Source: Pseudomonadota bacterium
GTDB taxonomy: Bacteria > Pseudomonadota > Alphaproteobacteria > Micropepsales > Micropepsaceae
Direction: 5' to 3'
Assembly (NCBI GenBank): GCA_018241025.1
Contig: JAFEEQ010000017.1
Coordinates: forward strand, 1 to 64,000
Length of the DNA stretch: 64,000 nucleotides
In this document: positions 21,325-28,941 of the stretch, piece after piece
Numbering within the stretch: the first letter of the stretch is position 1
Layout of the letters: the number at the start of each line of letters is the position of its first letter
Program-made: the position numbers and the translations under genes
The notes under the pieces: generated by a model
Seen by the model: only the letters and a program-made list of their open reading frames with translations
Databases searched by the model: none
What the model was told of the DNA's origin: nothing

Positions 21325-21329
21325 GTTTC

Positions 21330-21890
21330 TCACCAATTCATCGATACTCGGACGCCAACACTGTCGCCGTCGGAGATGGCGGATACACTGTAGCGGTCGT
21401 TTTCATGATAGCGAGTTACTAGGGCATAGTTGATGCCAATTGCGAGCACACTGCTGGCGGCTACGTCGTACCAATGGTGCTGCTTCGCCTCGACACGGGA
21501 ATAGCCGACGAATGCCGCCGCTGCGAAAGCTGGTGCGCCGTATTGCCAGCCATATCGATCCCAAAGATAGGCGGCCGGAGAGAAGGCCAAGGCGGCGGTA
21601 TCCGAAGGAAACGACTGATAGTCCGAGAAATCGGGCCTCCGTTCGTGCACAATCTGTTTGAGCAGGAGCGAAGTGCCAACCGTCAAGGCGGTAGACTCGA
21701 CCAATTCCGCCACGCCATTCCAGTCGCGGTGATGAAGGAGCGAGATGCCACCAGCTACGATGGGTAAGCCAATGGCTACGATTGTGCCGGCTTTCTCGAT
21801 CTTATCGCCGGTCTTCGTACTGGCAGCGCATGGAAGACTCATAAGCCCAGCACAAACCAGTGACATGGCAATTGATGAGGAAATATTCAT
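21330..21890 (-). CDS. PAP2-family membrane phosphatase-like protein lacking the PSGH histidine
   Basis: 186 residues with an N-terminal signal or anchor. Phosphatase motif 1 is intact as KQIVHERRP (Kx6RP). Motif 3 is intact as SRVEAKQHHWYD (SRx5HxxxD with the nucleophile His). Motif 2, normally PSGH, reads FPSDTAALAF, so the acid/base His is gone. A weak, altered or non-catalytic role is therefore possible. The family acts on lipid phosphates in the envelope. The ATG at 21890 is preceded by GGAG at 5 nt. Confidence 0.75.
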   Translation of the reverse strand: MNISSSIAMSLVCAGLMSLPCAASTKTGDKIEKAGTIVAIGLPIVAGGISLLHHRDWNGVAELVESTALTVGTSLLLKQIVHERRPDFSDYQSFPSDTAALAFSPAAYLWDRYGWQYGAPAFAAAAFVGYSRVEAKQHHWYDVAASSVLAIGINYALVTRYHENDRYSVSAISDGDSVGVRVSMNW

Positions 21891-22436
21891 CTGTGCTCCA
21901 ATCGAACCAGAAGACCCATTGCTTAGAAATCCGTCATGAGTCCTCGTTGACCCAATTCAGGAGAAAGCCGTGCAATCTCAAACTTTTGGCTGCTCCGCGA
22001 TCTTGTGCCTGCCCTCGACAGCCTGGGCGGAAGAAGGCTCATCCGCGCCAGTTTACACGCTGATCGCAAGCGTTCCAATGGGGCCGGCGAACGGTGGGAA
22101 TATGTAACCTTCGATCCATCGCAGCACCACGCGGTTAAGGTTCGAACGCGTGTTCGAGTGCTTCGGCCAATCGAACGCCGGCCCACTTGACCTGAGGACG
22201 AACATCGGTATCGGACAGCGTCATATAGGCATTGCTATTCAATACATAGCATCTCACGCGACTTCCTAGCTGCTAGGTCTTTCAAGAATGGCGCTAGAAG
22301 AATTCGTGTTCTTTAAGAACCGTCGCGATTGCTGACTAAAACTGCTTTTTGTGATTATTGATCATAGGGCTCAAAAAAATTCTTGCATAGTGCGCTTTTT
22401 TCTTTGCCGCAGTGGGTCATCAGCTATCGTTACTTC
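21891..22436. other. 546-bp gap with gene-end remnant and upstream region of the recombination operon
   Basis: It holds repeat copy B at 22139-22213. Its minus frame is open from about 22268 down to the TAA at 22135-22137 and reads ...VLNSNAYMTLSDTDVRPQ..., which looks like real protein coding without a start. The AT-rich stretch 22260-22400 (runs of A and T unlike the rest of the window) is the likely promoter region for the operon that starts at 22437. No individual promoter box is clear. Confidence 0.45.
22139..22213. repeat. 75-bp direct repeat, copy B (gene-end remnant)
   Basis: Partner of 20762-20836 with 81% identity. The translated ending DVRPQVKWAGVRLAEALE is reminiscent of the C-terminal helix of S1/P1-type nucleases, but the fragment is too short for a firm call. 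The two copies bracket the lipoprotein/PAP2 pair, so that pair may have entered by recombination between, or duplication of, the host gene's end. Confidence 0.6.
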
Positions 22437-23576
22437 ATGTGCTTTTCCTCTCATCAGCTTGCGCCACTGGATCACTATCGGGATCGTGTGGCGGCGGCGA
22501 TTGAAGTGAGAGGAACATGGGCCGATCGAGACGCGCGCGACTTACGTGACGTACATATCGCGAGTTCTTGCCTTCAAAAGGCCTTGCGTCGGGCCGATCG
22601 AGAACACGCGCAGGCAGCGGCAGCCATGCTGTTGCAACAGGATCCGGAACGACTGTGGCGCCGCTTGTGCGTCTGCGCCTTCGAGGATTTCGGCCAGAGC
22701 GACCTTCATGTCACGGCGGAGGTTGTTGCCGTTGTGGCGGGACGCAATTTTCGCAAGACCCAAGGTGAAGCGAGAATCCTTCGCTATTTAATCGATCGGC
22801 TTTGCGAAACTCCGAAAGATCGACGGCTTGATGATCTCTATGCGATCGCCGCGGCGCTCATCGCCGAGCCGAAGCGGCATCCAGATATTGCGCGTATGGG
22901 CGGCTCGTTGTCCGAAACGGTTGTCCCGCTTGTTCTAGATACTCGCAAGCTGCTGGTGACCTGCGAGCGGCCGGTGCCACGGCGAAGCTTTCGCGCGCTC
23001 GTGCTGGACGCCTGCGAGCGCGCGCTGGACGATATGGCAGGTCGCGGCTTGGCCGATGCGGCTCTTGTCGAATTGTGCTGGCAGGGTGCGCGGCTTTCCA
23101 AATGCCTGTTGCCTGTGTTGTTACCACTAGGGATCGCCGCGACGGAAGCCTGCGGTGGGCTCGGTGAGGTCTTTGCCGAGCCCGCCGCGGAGGTGCCATC
23201 AGTTGGCGACATTCCGGGCTATGCGATCGACGGGTTTACACGTAGCGGCCGGATGGCTTTGACCAAGCTGGCGGCGCAAGAGCCCAGACTTCAGGCAATC
23301 CTGACAGGCATTCCGCGGGCCGATCGGCTCGATGTTCTGCACCACATGTTGTTCTTCGTCGAAGGGGGACGCTGCGCATCCTGGCATCGCGACGAGCTGT
23401 CGGATGCGCTGTGGTGTGAGGCGTTGGCGTGCGGAACGCGCATGCCGATCTTTGAAGCCCGTGCTGCGCTCGCGGTTTTTGTCGAGCATCTGCCTGCGCT
23501 GCATGACCTGCGCAGGGTCGAGCTCAAATTGCAAATCGAACAAACAGAAAACCCAGAGAAGGATGGTGACCCATGA
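22437..23576 (+). CDS. Phage-type protein resembling the RarA/MgsA C-terminal domain
   Basis: 379 residues from ATG 22437 (a TTG at 22383 extends the frame). Residues around 45-110 (SSCLQKALRRADREHAQ, then LWRRLCVCAFEDFGQSD) match the helical clamp-loader-like segment of RarA/WRNIP1 ATPases, where the pattern is DPLYIARRCLAIASEDVG. The AAA+ ATPase part is absent. A later PGYAIDGFTRSGRMAL resembles the xDxHTRxG element of the same region. I infer a DNA replication or recombination helper; no enzymatic motif is visible. It is first of five coupled genes and overlaps the next by 4 nt (ATGA). Confidence 0.6.
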   Translation: MCFSSHQLAPLDHYRDRVAAAIEVRGTWADRDARDLRDVHIASSCLQKALRRADREHAQAAAAMLLQQDPERLWRRLCVCAFEDFGQSDLHVTAEVVAVVAGRNFRKTQGEARILRYLIDRLCETPKDRRLDDLYAIAAALIAEPKRHPDIARMGGSLSETVVPLVLDTRKLLVTCERPVPRRSFRALVLDACERALDDMAGRGLADAALVELCWQGARLSKCLLPVLLPLGIAATEACGGLGEVFAEPAAEVPSVGDIPGYAIDGFTRSGRMALTKLAAQEPRLQAILTGIPRADRLDVLHHMLFFVEGGRCASWHRDELSDALWCEALACGTRMPIFEARAALAVFVEHLPALHDLRRVELKLQIEQTENPEKDGDP

Positions 23577-23734
23577 CGGCACAACAAATTGCCAGACCCG
23601 TTAGCACGCAATCTCGCGCCCTCGACCTCGTTGTGGCGATGGCGGCGTGGTTGCCTCAAGCCGAGGTGCTGCCCGGATGGGAAAGGGCTTGTTCGGTGGA
23701 AGACACGCAGAGGACGCCGCACGATGAACACTGA
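23573..23734 (+). CDS. Small protein in the recombination operon
   Basis: 53 residues, starting at ATG in an ATGA overlap with the preceding stop, with AGAAGGATGG just upstream. It reads MTAQQIARPVSTQS..., with a hydrophobic centre LDLVVAMAAWLPQAEVLPGW. It ends 11 nt inside the Gp157 gene. The coupling on both sides and the ribosome-binding site support a real gene; no family is recognised. Confidence 0.55.
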   Translation: MTAQQIARPVSTQSRALDLVVAMAAWLPQAEVLPGWERACSVEDTQRTPHDEH

Positions 23735-24230
23735 TCTTTTGCGTCAAGAGGCGGCGCACTACCAGCTTCTCATGGAGCAATTGCGGTCTGACTACGGCCC
23801 GCTCGACGATGAGACATTGGCTGATACGCTGGAGGGCATGTCCGATCTTCCGGAGATGATTGAAGAGATCGTGCGCTCAAGCTTGGACGACGACGCGCTC
23901 ATCACCGGGCTTAAAGTGCGGGTCGACGCAATGGCTGCGCGCATGGCGCGGCTCAAAGAACGCCATCAGAAGAAACGCCAATTGGCGGCATGGGCGATGG
24001 GTGCGGCGGGGCTGTCGAGGCTGAAGGCGGTGGACTTTACCGTCTCGCTTTCGGAAGGGGCAATTCGGCTCCAGATTGGCGATGAACGGGATTTGCCGGA
24101 ACGCTTCTTGGTGCCCCAACCGCCGAAAGTCGACCGTGCTGCCGTCGCTGAAGCGCTCAAAGCAGGTGATGCGGTGGCCGGCGCAAGCCTTGTGCAGGGC
24201 CAGCCCTATATCACGGTGTCGAGCCGATGA
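23724..24230 (+). CDS. Siphovirus Gp157-like protein
   Basis: 168 residues. An N-terminal helical half (HYQLLMEQL, then a conserved acidic run and ARMARLKERHQKKRQ) is followed by a small C-terminal part: LKAVDFTVSLSEG, DLPERFLVPQPPKVDRAAVAEALKAGDAV, GASLVQGQPYITV. This is the pattern of phage Gp157 proteins, which sit beside single-strand annealing proteins in phage recombination modules. The molecular role is not established. It overlaps the Rad52 gene by 4 nt. Confidence 0.78.
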   Translation: MNTDLLRQEAAHYQLLMEQLRSDYGPLDDETLADTLEGMSDLPEMIEEIVRSSLDDDALITGLKVRVDAMAARMARLKERHQKKRQLAAWAMGAAGLSRLKAVDFTVSLSEGAIRLQIGDERDLPERFLVPQPPKVDRAAVAEALKAGDAVAGASLVQGQPYITVSSR

Positions 24231-25684
24231 AAGGGTTTAGCCACAGACAGCTCAAGAAGCTCGCGACACCTTTGGATGAAACCCGTGTGCAGCGTCGGGT
24301 TCAGGGCGAGCGGAGCTTTTCTTATATCGAGGGATGGTTTGCTGTTTCGGAGGCCAACCGGATATTCGGCTATGACGGTTGGGACCGCGAGACCGCAGAT
24401 GTCGACTGCGTCTTCGACAATCGGCGCAACGATATCACGCAGTGCGGCTATGCGGTGCGGGTTCGGTTGCGCGTTCGGGCGCAAGGCCAAACCATAACGC
24501 GCGAAGGCACGGGGTTCGGCCAAGCGAGCGCTGCTGCGCCAGGCGATGCCCACGAACGTGCGCTCAAAGCCGCTGAAACCGACGCAACGAAGCGAGCGCT
24601 TGCGACGTTTGGCGGTCGGTTTGGTTTGCTGCTGCATGACAAGGAGCGCGCGGGGGATCCTTTGCGCGGCGCCTCCGCCGAGCATCGGGTGACCGAGCAG
24701 AAAGATTTGATCGAAAACGGCGCGACGTTTGAACTTGCGACCGGAGACGGCAAGGCCATTGCGGTGCGATCGGCCGAAGCGTTTTGTTCGGCGTTTCGGC
24801 AACTTTGCGCGGCGGCGAGCGACACTGCGGCGGTCCGGCAGCTGCGTGATCTCAACGCGGCGACGCTGCGCCAATTGCGGACCCAAAGTGGCCTTCGTAC
24901 CCTTAAGGGTGTGCACTATGTCGATATTTTGGAACGCCTCGTTGCACAGCGCATGCAGGCACTGGAAGAATGTACTCGGCTAGCGCCGACATTTGACGCA
25001 CCGGCAAAGGGCGAAGCGCCGGTGTCTTTGGCCGAGGTCGATCTGTCCGATCCGCCGCGGGGTGCCGATGGGGCGGCAGGAGACGCCGCGGCGCCAGTTC
25101 GCGATGGGGCCGAGGAGGGTCCTTCCCGAGACGCCAACGCGATCGCTGGGACCCTACCGGCGGCGTCGGGCGGTGCAATTAGGCCCTTTGTATCGGTCCC
25201 GCCTTACCCGTTGGCGCAAGTCCAGGCGAGATTTGGCAGCGCCGGGCAGGGGACTGTGGTCGCGCAACCAGCGAGCTTGGCCTCTGCGGCCGGCGACGAC
25301 GGTCGTGCGCGGCACGCTGCACCTGCGACACCAACCCGGCGCTCGCAGATCTCGGGCGGATTTTCGGTCGACAAGAGCGTGTTGCTGGTTCCGAGCGAGC
25401 GGCGCCTGCGTAGCAAAAAGCATCTCGCCATGGTGGCCGCTCGACCGTGTGTGATCTGCGAGGATGGGCCGTGTCACGCCCATCACGTCACCTTCGCGCA
25501 GCCGCGTGGGTTATCGCAGAAGGTTAGTGACGAGTTCGCCGTTCCGCTTTGCGTGCCGCATCACAATGCATTGCATGCCTCGCACAACGAGGCCAGCTGG
25601 TGGCGTGCGCAGGGCGTGGATCCGCTACCAGTTGCCCAGCACCTCTGGGCGGAGACGATGGCGGGCGGAGGCAATGGCCGATGA
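24227..25684 (+). CDS. Rad52/Rad22-type annealing protein fused to an HNH/DUF968-like domain
   Basis: 485 residues. Residues 1-160 carry the Rad52/22 annealing fold: SYIEGWFAVSEANRIFGYDGWDRET, then ALKAAETDATKRALATFGGRFG. A variable Ala/Gly/Pro-rich linker covers about 250-375. The C-terminus has a zinc-finger nuclease-like module: Cys408 and Cys411 in CVIC, then CHAHHVTFAQPRG, then VPLCVPHHNALH, as in DUF968/HNH proteins. A single-strand annealing protein joined to an HNH domain could both anneal and nick or cut DNA; the joint function is inference. ATGA overlaps occur at both ends. Confidence 0.82.
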   Translation: MKGFSHRQLKKLATPLDETRVQRRVQGERSFSYIEGWFAVSEANRIFGYDGWDRETADVDCVFDNRRNDITQCGYAVRVRLRVRAQGQTITREGTGFGQASAAAPGDAHERALKAAETDATKRALATFGGRFGLLLHDKERAGDPLRGASAEHRVTEQKDLIENGATFELATGDGKAIAVRSAEAFCSAFRQLCAAASDTAAVRQLRDLNAATLRQLRTQSGLRTLKGVHYVDILERLVAQRMQALEECTRLAPTFDAPAKGEAPVSLAEVDLSDPPRGADGAAGDAAAPVRDGAEEGPSRDANAIAGTLPAASGGAIRPFVSVPPYPLAQVQARFGSAGQGTVVAQPASLASAAGDDGRARHAAPATPTRRSQISGGFSVDKSVLLVPSERRLRSKKHLAMVAARPCVICEDGPCHAHHVTFAQPRGLSQKVSDEFAVPLCVPHHNALHASHNEASWWRAQGVDPLPVAQHLWAETMAGGGNGR

Positions 25685-25899
25685 TGGCGCATTTGTTGGA
25701 AGTTTGGGTCGGCGAGATCGCCGACCATCTGCGCAATGGCGCCCGTGGTGCCGAGGTGGCAGAGAGCCTTGTCGCGCAGCGGCGCTATGGCGAAGCCGCC
25801 GAAGCACTGAACGACCAGCTCCTAGCCTTGCAAACCGCACAAACGCTTATTCGGGTCATCGCGAGCGATGGGCGCGCAACCGCCCCAACAATTCGTTAG
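25681..25899 (+). CDS. Small protein closing the recombination operon
   Basis: 72 residues, MMAHLLEVWVGEIADHLR..., helical, no family recognised. Its ATG overlaps the Rad52-HNH stop (ATGA), and its end overlaps the convergent XRE repressor gene by 4 nt. The segment AESLVAQRRYGEAAEALNDQ has a TPR-like look. Support comes from coupling and position rather than from homology. Confidence 0.55.
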   Translation: MMAHLLEVWVGEIADHLRNGARGAEVAESLVAQRRYGEAAEALNDQLLALQTAQTLIRVIASDGRATAPTIR

Positions 25900-26225
25900 C
25901 GTTCGACTGCCGCCAGAGCTTCGGCCTGGACGACAAGGGTTTCGAGATGGGCCCGGCTCAGGGTGCGTGCTGCCGACACGAGACGTGTTTCGAGTTTTTC
26001 GTGGGGGTTGAGGCGGCGGGTGTGACCGTCCCAATTGAGCAAGTCGTTGGGCGAACAGCCAAGCGCGCGACAGATACGCAGCAGCGCATCGAGGTTTGGC
26101 TCCCGCAGGCCCGTGACGTAGTGCCCGAAGCGGCGTTCTGCCAGACCGGCGCGTCGAGCGACTTCGGCATCAGACAATCCAAGATCGCGGGCAAAGGCGC
26201 ACAGATTCTGACCGAATAAAACCAT
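25896..26225 (-). CDS. XRE-family repressor
   Basis: 109 residues. The helix-turn-helix lies near residues 17-60: GLSDAEVARRAGLAERRFGHYVTGLREPNLDALLRICRAL, split into its usual helices. A C-terminal helix (RAHLETLVVQAEALAAVER) may dimerise. The ATG at 26225 lies inside a 25-bp inverted repeat, so autorepression is likely. It could control the divergent membrane-protein gene at 26313. A truncated relative survives at 30741-30857. Confidence 0.85.
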   Translation of the reverse strand: MVLFGQNLCAFARDLGLSDAEVARRAGLAERRFGHYVTGLREPNLDALLRICRALGCSPNDLLNWDGHTRRLNPHEKLETRLVSAARTLSRAHLETLVVQAEALAAVER

Positions 26226-26246
26226 ACGAACATTTTGTTCCTATGG
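26222..26246. promoter_or_regulatory. Inverted-repeat operator at the XRE gene start
   Basis: Arms CCATACGAAC and GTTCCTATGG are separated by ATTTT; 9 of 10 positions pair. The left arm covers the repressor's start codon. The whole 26226-26312 interval is AT-rich and includes another partial copy (TATGGTCGTAT near 26269-26279). That layout is typical of an operator/promoter shared by a repressor and a divergent gene. Confidence 0.65.
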
Positions 26247-26312
26247 TTTGGCATGTGATATGTACATTATGGTCGTATAGATATCTACAGAACGTAGTGA
26301 CTGGGGGCGAGC

Positions 26313-27464
26313 ATGCGCAAAGTGAAGTATGTCTTTCTGGCCCTGGCTTGGTTTTTTGCGGTCAGCATTTGTGCTGGACCGTGGTTTTTTCCATCTACAT
26401 CGCAACTACAGATGCTGTTGAGCCACGGCGCGAGCATCGTCCTCGCTCTTGGACTTGTTATGTGGCTGTTTCGTCGGCGGGGCTTGGGCAGTCTGGTCGA
26501 AAGAGTCGCTGGTGTTGCGCTGAACACGTGGACCACTGCGCTCCTTTTTGGCGCGATTGTCGTGCTTGGTTTCGGTACAATGGCGTTGTCAATGTCGGTG
26601 AGGGACAGTGATCTGCGCGCCAAAGGGTTTGTGAGCTATGATGCCTTCTTGGCCGCTGCTGCTGTCGGTGCGAATTCGCGCGATGAGTACCAGCGCTATT
26701 TGGAAAAGGTAGCGGCAGCAGCAGAGCAGGCGCGCCGGCGAAAGCTTGCTGCCGCGGCGGCGGAACAGGCGCGACGGGACGCTGCGGCGAGCAGGGACGC
26801 GGCGTTGGAAAGACTGGTGATTGGTCGCTGGGTTTTACCGATCGATAAGGCTGGTGAAGTCGTCACAATTCGCAAGACGGGCAGTGGCTACGAAGCGCTG
26901 GTGCAGTTCGAGGGTGGCAGTTCGATGACGTATCGGCTCAAGAGAGTTGGCCAGCGTTTTTCGACGAACGACGATTTTGGATCCCATTTTAGGATTCTCA
27001 AGGATGGGCGGCTACAGCTCGGCGATCGCGAGGGTCCGGGCGACACGCTTGAGATTTTAAAAGGTCGTCCGCGCAGCCAGAGCGAAGTCGACGCCGCCAT
27101 TCAAGCGGCCTTCACACACGCGCAAGACGTCCGCGAAGAAGAGCGCTGTCGGAAAGATGCAATTTGTTGGGGCGATCGGTTTCGGCTAGAGGCCATTCCG
27201 TTGTGTGTCGCTGCCATCGAAAATAGCGCCAGATACGACTACCGCTGGACCAACGGTTGGCTCGAGGAAAAGTTCGTTCCAGGCGCACTTTGGCATGGCC
27301 GCCATGGCCAGAAGCTTGGGCAGGTCGACTACATTGGCGACAAACTTATGCTGCAAAATGGCTTCGGCGCCTGGCAGAACGTCATCTACGCCTGCAGTTT
27401 CGATACGCGGTTGGGCCTGCCCATCGATTTGTCATCGCGGCCGGGCCATTTGCCGGGCCCCTAG
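26313..27464 (+). CDS. Membrane protein of unknown function
   Basis: 383 residues. There are three hydrophobic segments in the first 90 (VFLALAWFFAVSICAG, ASIVLALGLVMWLF, TTALLFGAIVVLGFGTMAL). An Ala-rich coiled coil follows at about 125-165 (AAAAEQARRRKLAAAAAEQA). Then comes a beta-rich domain (IGRWVLPIDKAGEVVTIRKTGSGYEALVQFEGG). A conserved-looking C-terminal domain with four Cys residues completes it. No family recognised. GGGGGCGAG precedes the ATG. It is divergent from the XRE repressor and may be its target. Confidence 0.6.
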   Translation: MRKVKYVFLALAWFFAVSICAGPWFFPSTSQLQMLLSHGASIVLALGLVMWLFRRRGLGSLVERVAGVALNTWTTALLFGAIVVLGFGTMALSMSVRDSDLRAKGFVSYDAFLAAAAVGANSRDEYQRYLEKVAAAAEQARRRKLAAAAAEQARRDAAASRDAALERLVIGRWVLPIDKAGEVVTIRKTGSGYEALVQFEGGSSMTYRLKRVGQRFSTNDDFGSHFRILKDGRLQLGDREGPGDTLEILKGRPRSQSEVDAAIQAAFTHAQDVREEERCRKDAICWGDRFRLEAIPLCVAAIENSARYDYRWTNGWLEEKFVPGALWHGRHGQKLGQVDYIGDKLMLQNGFGAWQNVIYACSFDTRLGLPIDLSSRPGHLPGP

Positions 27465-27681
27465 CGGGAAGTCGGACCTGCCGCCGAAGGGAGCCCGTGG
27501 CGTTGACGCAAAGATTCCTGGCTCGGCTGGTCTGGCCAAGTTCTAACACCGGCAATATGTGCCAAATGTCTCGGGATAATGGATCAATGTGATCTGGTGT
27601 CGGCGGTCATCAAACCGTCCGAGTCGTATCAATCGCCGATTGACGCGGTCTGACCTGATCCCTATGTTCCGCGCCTCTTTG

Positions 27682-27756
27682 GGGCCCGTAGCTCAGCGGC
27701 AGAGCATCTGACTTTTAATCAGAGGGTCGATGGTTCGATCCCATCCGGGCTCACCA
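27682..27756 (+). tRNA. tRNA-Lys (UUU anticodon)
   Basis: The cloverleaf folds by eye. The acceptor is GGGCCCG/CGGGCTC with one G-U. The D stem is GCTC/GAGC. The anticodon stem TCTGA/TCAGA has loop CTTTTAA, giving anticodon TTT. The T arm is GATGG/CCATC with TTCGATC loop. The discriminator is A and the CCA is encoded. It lies between the accessory region (its 5' side) and queA (its 3' side). The 217 bp before it show no other feature. Confidence 0.97.
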
Positions 27757-27799
27757 CCTATCGCCGCACGATGCCGACCGGCGGACGCACGCAACGGTC

Positions 27800-28861
27800 A
27801 TGGACACGTCGCTTTTCGACTTCGAATTGCCGTCCGAGCTGATCGCGTTGCGCCCGGCCGAACCGCGCGGCACGAGCCGCATGCTCGTCGTCGATCCGGC
27901 GGGCGAGCGTCACCATGCCTTTGTCGCGGACTTGCCCGGATTTCTTCGCCGTGGCGACTGCCTCGTCGTGAACGACACGAAGGTCATGGCGGCGCGGCTT
28001 CATGGGCGCCGCAGGGCACGGGATGCCGGGCCGTCGACGATGCCAAAGATCGAGGTGATGCTGCACAAGCGCCTTGCGCCCGACCGGTTTCTCGGCTTCG
28101 CGCGCCCGGCACGCAAGCTCGCTGCCGGAGATCGGCTCATTCTCGGAACGACGCTCGAAGCCACCGTCGTCGAGCGCAGTGAAGGTGGAGAGATCGCGCT
28201 TGTTTTCGCGCAGTCCGGCGCCGCGCTCGACGCGGCGATCGCGCGCGAAGGAGAGTTGCCGCTGCCGCCTTATATCGCCGGCAAACGCCCGGTCGACGCG
28301 CGCGATGCGGTCGACTACCAGACGACGTTTGCCGACAAGCTCGGCTCGGTCGCCGCACCGACCGCCGGACTACATCTTACCGACACGCTCTTCAGGGCGC
28401 TTGGCGATGCCGGCATCGGCTGCGAACGCCTGACCCTCCATGTCGGAGCGGGGACATTTCTGCCGGTGACGGCGGCGGACACCGGGGCGCACCGCATGCA
28501 TGGGGAGTGGGCCTTCCTCCCGGCGCAAACGGCAGAGTGCCTCAATGCCGTCCGCGCGTCGGGCGGCCGTATCGTCGCCGTCGGGACGACATCCTTGCGG
28601 ACCCTGGAAACGGCGGCGGACGCCGATGGACGTCTGCATGCCTTCGAAGGCGAGACCGATATTTTCATCACGCCTGGTTATCGCTTTCGCGCCGTGGACG
28701 TTCTGCTGACCAACTTTCACCTGCCGCGCTCCACCTTGTTCATGCTGGTGAGTGCGTTCTGCGGCCTGGAGCGGATGCACGCGACCTATGCCGAGGCGAT
28801 ACGGAACAAGTACCGCTTTTACTCCTATGGCGATGCTTGCCTCTTGTTCCGTCCGTCCTGA
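27800..28861 (+). CDS. queA: S-adenosylmethionine:tRNA ribosyltransferase-isomerase
   Basis: 353 residues, full length. Family blocks seen: [87 protein letters not shown] and FITPGYRF...[19 protein letters not shown]. It moves ribose from SAM to preQ1-34 of tRNA, forming epoxyqueuosine. It lies 43 bp after the tRNA-Lys, with no clear ribosome-binding site. Its partner tgt ends 14 kb earlier on the same strand. Confidence 0.96.
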   Translation: MDTSLFDFELPSELIALRPAEPRGTSRMLVVDPAGERHHAFVADLPGFLRRGDCLVVNDTKVMAARLHGRRRARDAGPSTMPKIEVMLHKRLAPDRFLGFARPARKLAAGDRLILGTTLEATVVERSEGGEIALVFAQSGAALDAAIAREGELPLPPYIAGKRPVDARDAVDYQTTFADKLGSVAAPTAGLHLTDTLFRALGDAGIGCERLTLHVGAGTFLPVTAADTGAHRMHGEWAFLPAQTAECLNAVRASGGRIVAVGTTSLRTLETAADADGRLHAFEGETDIFITPGYRFRAVDVLLTNFHLPRSTLFMLVSAFCGLERMHATYAEAIRNKYRFYSYGDACLLFRPS

Positions 28862-28941
28862 CGCAATCCGCAACATATCTTGTGTCGCGCGCGCGGTGCC
28901 CTGCCGCTTAAAAGCCGTTCGCCCTGCATTCGGAGCCTACC

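Noticed and set aside
25464..26219. 251-codon plus frame bridging the Rad52-HNH and XRE genes
   Set aside because: It runs out of frame through three supported genes and has no recognisable domain.
27682..27756. tRNA-Lys as the attachment site of the accessory region
   Set aside because: No integrase is present, the accessory DNA is on the tRNA's 5' side, and I found no second copy of the tRNA 3' end at the other border.
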